DNA of 64,000 nt from an uncultured Bacteroidales bacterium. GTDB lineage: Bacteria; Bacteroidota; Bacteroidia; Bacteroidales; UBA932. Numbering within the stretch: the first letter of the stretch is position 1; every line of letters starts with the position of its first letter. Under the pieces are notes generated by a model that did no database searches, had not been told where the DNA came from, and worked only from the letters and a program-made list of their open reading frames with translations. Made by a program: the position numbers and the translations under genes. Below, piece after piece: positions 61,244 through 64,000 of this stretch. The stretch spans positions 16,015 through 80,014 of the forward strand of contig CAKVCK010000018.1 of assembly GCA_934725575.1 (NCBI GenBank), written 5' to 3'.

Positions 61244-62296
61244 ATGATCGTTTCCGTTTTACTTGACGCTTTGCGTGGTGCTGTCTTGATCTCCGGCTTA
61301 GTGGTCGTAATGATGATGATCATCGAGTCGTTCAACGTGGAATCGGACGGCAGGATATTCAGATCCCTCAAGAAATCAGGTTTCGCCCAGGTCCTCGTCT
61401 CCGCTTTGCTCGGTTCGGTACCTGGTTGTGTCGGAGGCTTCGCCGCCGTGTCGCTCTACACGCACAGGATGCTGAGTTTCGGTGCATTGGTGGCGATGAT
61501 GATCGCAACGGCCGGGGATGAGTCGTTTATGATGCTGGCTTTGTTCCCAGGCAAGGCCGCTTTGCTGTTCCTTATCCTTTTTGTGCTGGCCGTTGTGACG
61601 GGACTGCTGATCGACAGATTCTCGTCCGGTGACAAGCCGCTGCCAACCCGTCTTGAGGATTCCTTTGAACTTCACGGAGACGGATGCGAGCATCAGGACG
61701 GGCATCATCACAAGGAAGAAAGGCATTTCGGAAGGACAAGAATATTAATGTTCTTTGGGGTTGTGATATTCATAGCCGCCCTGCTGCTTGGCCTCCTGGA
61801 GGAAGGAGGTGAGGCAGAGGGACTTGCCGTTTTTGACGAGGAGTGGACTTTCTGGCTTTTCGGTGCTCTAAGTCTTGTAGTGTTGGGGGCGCTGCTTTTC
61901 GCCTCCGACCACTTCGTCGAGGAGCATCTTTGGGAGCATATTGTCCGCAAGCATCTTCCGAGCATATTCGCCTGGACTTTCGGGGTGCTCCTGGTCATCG
62001 GAATCCTGTTCAATTTCATCGACCTCTCCGCGTGGATCAGCGACAACACCGCGCTGATGATTCTGCTTGCGATTGTGGTCGGCCTGATTCCTGAGTCGGG
62101 TCCGCATCTTGTGTTTGTGACCCTGTTCGCCAGCGGTGTCATCCCGTTCCCCGTCCTGCTGGCCAATTCCATCGTGCAGGACGGCCACGCATCCCTCCCT
62201 CTTCTTGCCGACAGCAAATCCTCCTTCTTCAAGGCAAAAGCGATAAAAGTCGGGATCGCCCTCATCGTTTTTGTGGTATGGGGTTTGATATTGTGA
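61244..62296 (+). CDS. Putative metal permease (10-TM ArsP_2 / manganese transporter type)
   Basis: 350 residues with about ten hydrophobic segments in two halves (AVLISGLVVVMMMIIESF, AALLFLILFVLAVVTGLLI, FGVVIFIAALLLGLLEE, ALMILLAIVVGLIPESG). The halves are joined by a His-rich cytoplasmic or periplasmic loop at about 143-162 (HGDGCEHQDGHHHKEERH) suited to metal binding. Repeated motifs SVPGCVGGF and LIPESGPHL mark an inverted repeat. The fold matches proteins annotated as putative manganese or arsenic efflux carriers. The transported ion is inferred from family names only. Confidence 0.75.
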   Translation: MIVSVLLDALRGAVLISGLVVVMMMIIESFNVESDGRIFRSLKKSGFAQVLVSALLGSVPGCVGGFAAVSLYTHRMLSFGALVAMMIATAGDESFMMLALFPGKAALLFLILFVLAVVTGLLIDRFSSGDKPLPTRLEDSFELHGDGCEHQDGHHHKEERHFGRTRILMFFGVVIFIAALLLGLLEEGGEAEGLAVFDEEWTFWLFGALSLVVLGALLFASDHFVEEHLWEHIVRKHLPSIFAWTFGVLLVIGILFNFIDLSAWISDNTALMILLAIVVGLIPESGPHLVFVTLFASGVIPFPVLLANSIVQDGHASLPLLADSKSSFFKAKAIKVGIALIVFVVWGLIL

Positions 62297-62315
62297 TTTT
62301 TAAGATTTATATTTG
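62284..62315 (+). promoter_or_regulatory. Promoter of the ferredoxin gene
   Basis: TTTG (62284-62287), a 20-base spacer and TATATTTG (62308-62315) match the Bacteroidota consensus. The -33 element lies inside the last codons of the permease gene. Confidence 0.6.
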
Positions 62316-62376
62316 CATAATGTTTCCGGATTTCCGGAGACAGGCAGAAATGACAACAATTTTATTTTAGTGAATT

Positions 62377-62550
62377 ATGGCTTACAAGATTTCAGAAACT
62401 GATTGCGTAGCTTGCGGAACTTGCGCAGGCGAGTGCCCTCAGGGTGCTATCCACGAGGGTGACATTTACACCATCGACCCGAACGCCTGCATCGACTGCG
62501 GCACCTGCGCCGACGCCTGCCCGATGGGCGCCATCCACCCGGCAGAGTAA
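62377..62550 (+). CDS. 2[4Fe-4S] ferredoxin
   Basis: 57-residue bacterial ferredoxin. Two cluster motifs are complete: CVACGTCAGECP in the first half and CIDCGTCADACP in the second, each followed by GAIH. It carries electrons between low-potential enzymes such as pyruvate:ferredoxin oxidoreductase. It has its own promoter and is closed by an intrinsic terminator, so it is a single-gene unit. Confidence 0.97.
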   Translation: MAYKISETDCVACGTCAGECPQGAIHEGDIYTIDPNACIDCGTCADACPMGAIHPAE

Positions 62551-62568
62551 TCAGACGTTCTTTAAAAG

Positions 62569-62605
62569 CTGGAGGGTAATCATTATTATTGCCCTCCAGT
62601 TTTTG
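62569..62605 (+). terminator. Intrinsic terminator of the ferredoxin gene
   Basis: CTGGAGGG (62569-62576) pairs with CCCTCCAG (62592-62599), followed by TTTTT. Confidence 0.9.
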
Positions 62606-62637
62606 TTATATTCAACCTTGACTACTTTTATGATATT

Positions 62638-63249
62638 ATGCTGATATTTGATCAATCGCGAATAACGAATTTTATTCGTAAATTTTTCGTAAATAAGCAG
62701 AATGGCGTTTCAAGTACAGACTGGTTTCCATCGTATGAACGTAAGAAACAAATAATTAAAACATACTATGAAGAGCGTAAGATGATTATGGAAGAGTCAT
62801 ATTACGGACAGCAAGAACGTTCTTTCCATAATGCCGCCAATCACGGAATGATCAATGATGGATGGATTAAACTGAGCCGTGGACTACAAACAAACGAGAA
62901 AGGATGGTATTTATATCAGTGTAGAAATGATAATCACATCAGTTTTGAAGTATACTTACTGGATGCTGGAGATGATCTGAATAGTCCTTTTATTGGGGAA
63001 AAATATCATGATAATGGTGATGGTAACCTTGTTCCTTATGCATATATGCCAATCAATGAAATATCATCACCTGATTGGTTGCGTGTGGATAAGAATGTCT
63101 CATCAGGAATGAATTTATCATCCATATGTCCCCCACCTTCTGTCATTGCATACAATTTGGAAGGAGAACTGCGTTTTTGTGTATCTGATTATTGTTTGAA
63201 AAAACTAGCAAAGGATATTTACTTGATATGCTATAAGCCTATATATTAG
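62638..63249 (+). CDS. AT-rich orphan protein of unknown function
   Basis: 203 residues, no recognised family. No signal peptide or membrane segment. The N-terminal 55 residues are strongly basic and helical (RITNFIRKFFVNK, YERKKQIIKTYYEERK). The rest is mixed beta with several aromatic turns (KGWYLYQCRNDNHISFEVYL, PYAYMPINEI). Base composition is far more AT-rich than the neighbours, and codon choice differs. The window-wide heptamer TGAATAT is absent. All this suggests recent acquisition. It lies next to a degraded gene and a dispersed repeat. Confidence 0.6.
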   Translation: MLIFDQSRITNFIRKFFVNKQNGVSSTDWFPSYERKKQIIKTYYEERKMIMEESYYGQQERSFHNAANHGMINDGWIKLSRGLQTNEKGWYLYQCRNDNHISFEVYLLDAGDDLNSPFIGEKYHDNGDGNLVPYAYMPINEISSPDWLRVDKNVSSGMNLSSICPPPSVIAYNLEGELRFCVSDYCLKKLAKDIYLICYKPIY

Positions 63250-63310
63250 GCGGATTAATCATCAAGATATAAGTATGAGGATTTGAATGAGTTAAATATC
63301 GAAGGAATAT

Positions 63311-63572
63311 TCAAGTTGACAATCCCCAGGTCTCAAGATATTTCCTGTAGTACATAATCTGGGCGATAAGCGGATTCTGTGCGTGTGAGATATGTGGCTT
63401 CTTCGTATCGTCCAGAGTGAAGCCGACCGGTAGAGTTCCGAGGTTTTCAACCTCAACACGGTCGTCATATACCGCTATGCTCACAAAGCCCGAAGGTGAA
63501 TCATATAGTCTGTGTCAGGGTGTTCAGAAGGCACTCTCTCAAGGCCTTGTATGGGATGGTCAGAGACTTCAT
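63311..63572 (-). pseudogene. Relic of an ATP-binding protein of the AlbA_2/RecG-like family
   Basis: On the minus strand from ATG 63572 the frame reads SLTIPYKALRECLLNTL and stops, with the HRDY motif destroyed by a frameshift. The next frame continues as DSPSGFVSIAVYDDRVEVEN, LGTLPVGFTLDDTKKPH, then NPLIAQIMYYRKYLETWG, ending at 63311. This is the HATPase-like core of the same broad family as the truncated gene at 52856-53503. The N-terminal AlbA_2 part and the C-terminal winged helices are missing. Confidence 0.75.
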
Positions 63573-63666
63573 TCTTAAATAGAACAGACTTATGTGCTTT
63601 CTATTTGCAATCCATAACAAAACCCTGCAGGCTATGTCATTACTATGAGAAAGCCCAGAGTGTATG

Positions 63667-63921
63667 GCCACGAGTATCAATGAAGAATAACAAACCTCTC
63701 ATCTTCCGGTTCTTGGGCAACAAAAATGAGGGTGTGCGTTACTCAAATAAGTAACCTGCCACTCTCCGGGAACGAGAATAGGCGGATATGCTTCTCAAGA
63801 GTGCGGTGCAGGTCTTCGCACGGATTCCGAATGGCCTTTTAGAAGCAAGAAGGGGAATAATGTCTCCCATAGGTGTGCTCAACAGCACCCTCGGGAGACA
63901 AAAAGTGGGGTAAACGTTTCT
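63667..63921. repeat. Dispersed non-coding repeat, copy B
   Basis: About 255 bases that align with copy A at 41064-41307. Shared blocks include GAGTATCAATGAA, AATAACAAACCT, GTTCTTGGGC, AATAATGTC and AGTGGGGTAAACGTTTC. Unlike copy A it lacks the perfect hairpin at its end. A short plus-strand frame ending in it (63512-63754) is not supported as a gene. Confidence 0.8.
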
Positions 63922-63999
63922 TAATCTGAGTTTTTCAATTTAATATACCTATAATTCCTGATTCTCGGTTTTGGCCTTCGCCGGGCGGCCTCTCTTTCT
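63922..63999 (-). pseudogene. Fragment with a KRGRP basic motif at the window edge
   Basis: The minus strand from 63999 reads RKRGRPAKAKTENRNYRYIK and stops at 63922, directly beside repeat B. The RKRGRP start resembles the AT-hook-like beginnings of mobilisation or DNA-binding proteins. It could be a gene cut short at the repeat boundary or the natural end of a gene outside the window. Confidence 0.3.
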
Positions 64000-64000
64000 G

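Larger units (their letters stand above)
821..63313. repeat. Window-wide iterated heptamer TGAATAT / ATATTCA
   Basis: By eye I counted about 52 copies as TGAATAT and 49 as ATATTCA, about 1.6 per kb. Base composition predicts about 6. Perfect 10-base palindromes TGAATATTCA are at 12832-12841, 37172-37181 and 42273-42282. Copies fall in coding DNA in every frame (GCT GAA TAT; TCA TAT TCA; GAG ATA TTC AAG) and in gaps. Counts are approximate. Confidence 0.8.

Noticed and set aside
63512..63754. 80-codon plus-strand frame ending in repeat B
   Set aside because: The upstream part is antisense to a pseudogene and the downstream part is repeat sequence. The matching frame in repeat A is interrupted differently.
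1..64000. Integrated phage or intact insertion sequence
   Set aside because: No integrase, transposase, terminase or capsid-like product was found. Mobile signals are limited to repeats and gene relics.

Overview
The window looks like chromosomal DNA of a gut-type Bacteroidales (Bacteroidota). The evidence is two SusC/SusD loci controlled by ECF sigma/FecR pairs, many Bacteroidota-style lipoproteins, promoters with the TAnnTTTG -7 box, and a lack of obvious Shine-Dalgarno sites. G+C is slightly above half, with a few AT-richer, apparently acquired patches (about 52.3-53.6 kb and 62.6-63.3 kb). No rRNA, CRISPR array, prophage or intact insertion sequence was seen.

Layout. 0-12 kb: ECF sigma, FecR, SusC, SusD, then three surface lipoproteins: a PKD plus glycerophosphodiester phosphodiesterase, a PKD plus PQQ-type beta-propeller, and an endonuclease/exonuclease/phosphatase-fold enzyme with GLUG-like repeats. 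This is an uptake locus that appears aimed at a phosphodiester-containing substrate. 12-16.6 kb: an outer-membrane barrel protein, a membrane-anchored helix-turn-helix lipoprotein, two adjoining tandem repeat arrays and a six-bladed propeller lipoprotein. 16.8-17.5 kb: rplS, tRNA-Arg and tRNA-Gly, closed by a strong terminator. 17.6-22 kb: a probable operon grpE-dnaJ-lipoprotein-kdgK-kdgA. 22-36.7 kb: a second sigma/FecR/SusC/SusD locus with two paralogous heparinase II/III-type lyases, a BIG2 lipoprotein, a GH88 unsaturated uronyl hydrolase and uxaC. A GH3 enzyme follows on the other strand.

The uronate genes can act together. The lyases cut a uronic-acid polymer outside or in the periplasm, GH88 removes the unsaturated uronate, UxaC handles glucuronate, and KdgK plus KDPG aldolase (13-18 kb away) finish the route to pyruvate and glyceraldehyde-3-phosphate. 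No sulfatase is present, which points to an unsulfated polymer. The intermediate steps (KduI/KduD, UxuA/UxuB) are not in the window.

39-46.4 kb: an ABC-F ATPase, a 630-base non-coding gap holding a dispersed repeat and a perfect hairpin, and a 1594-residue fusion of an exonuclease-like domain, a RecQ helicase and a UvrD-type helicase. 46.4-50.3 kb: glpF, glpK and a DUF4153 membrane protein. 50.5-55.5 kb: an esterase, a small membrane protein, the scar of a type III restriction system and a GH110-type galactosidase. 55.5-59.7 kb: parE-plsC-acyl-CoA ligase. 60-62.6 kb: a DUF1573 protein, a putative metal permease and a 2[4Fe-4S] ferredoxin. 62.6-64 kb: an AT-rich orphan gene, a second ATP-binding-protein relic and a second copy of the dispersed repeat.

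The most striking unexplained signal is window-wide. The heptamer TGAATAT (or ATATTCA) occurs about 100 times by my hand count, roughly 17-fold above what base composition predicts. It occurs in all reading frames, on both strands, inside and between genes, and is absent from the AT-rich orphan gene. It behaves like a highly iterated DNA-level motif such as cyanobacterial HIP1 or a DNA-uptake sequence, but I do not recognise it.
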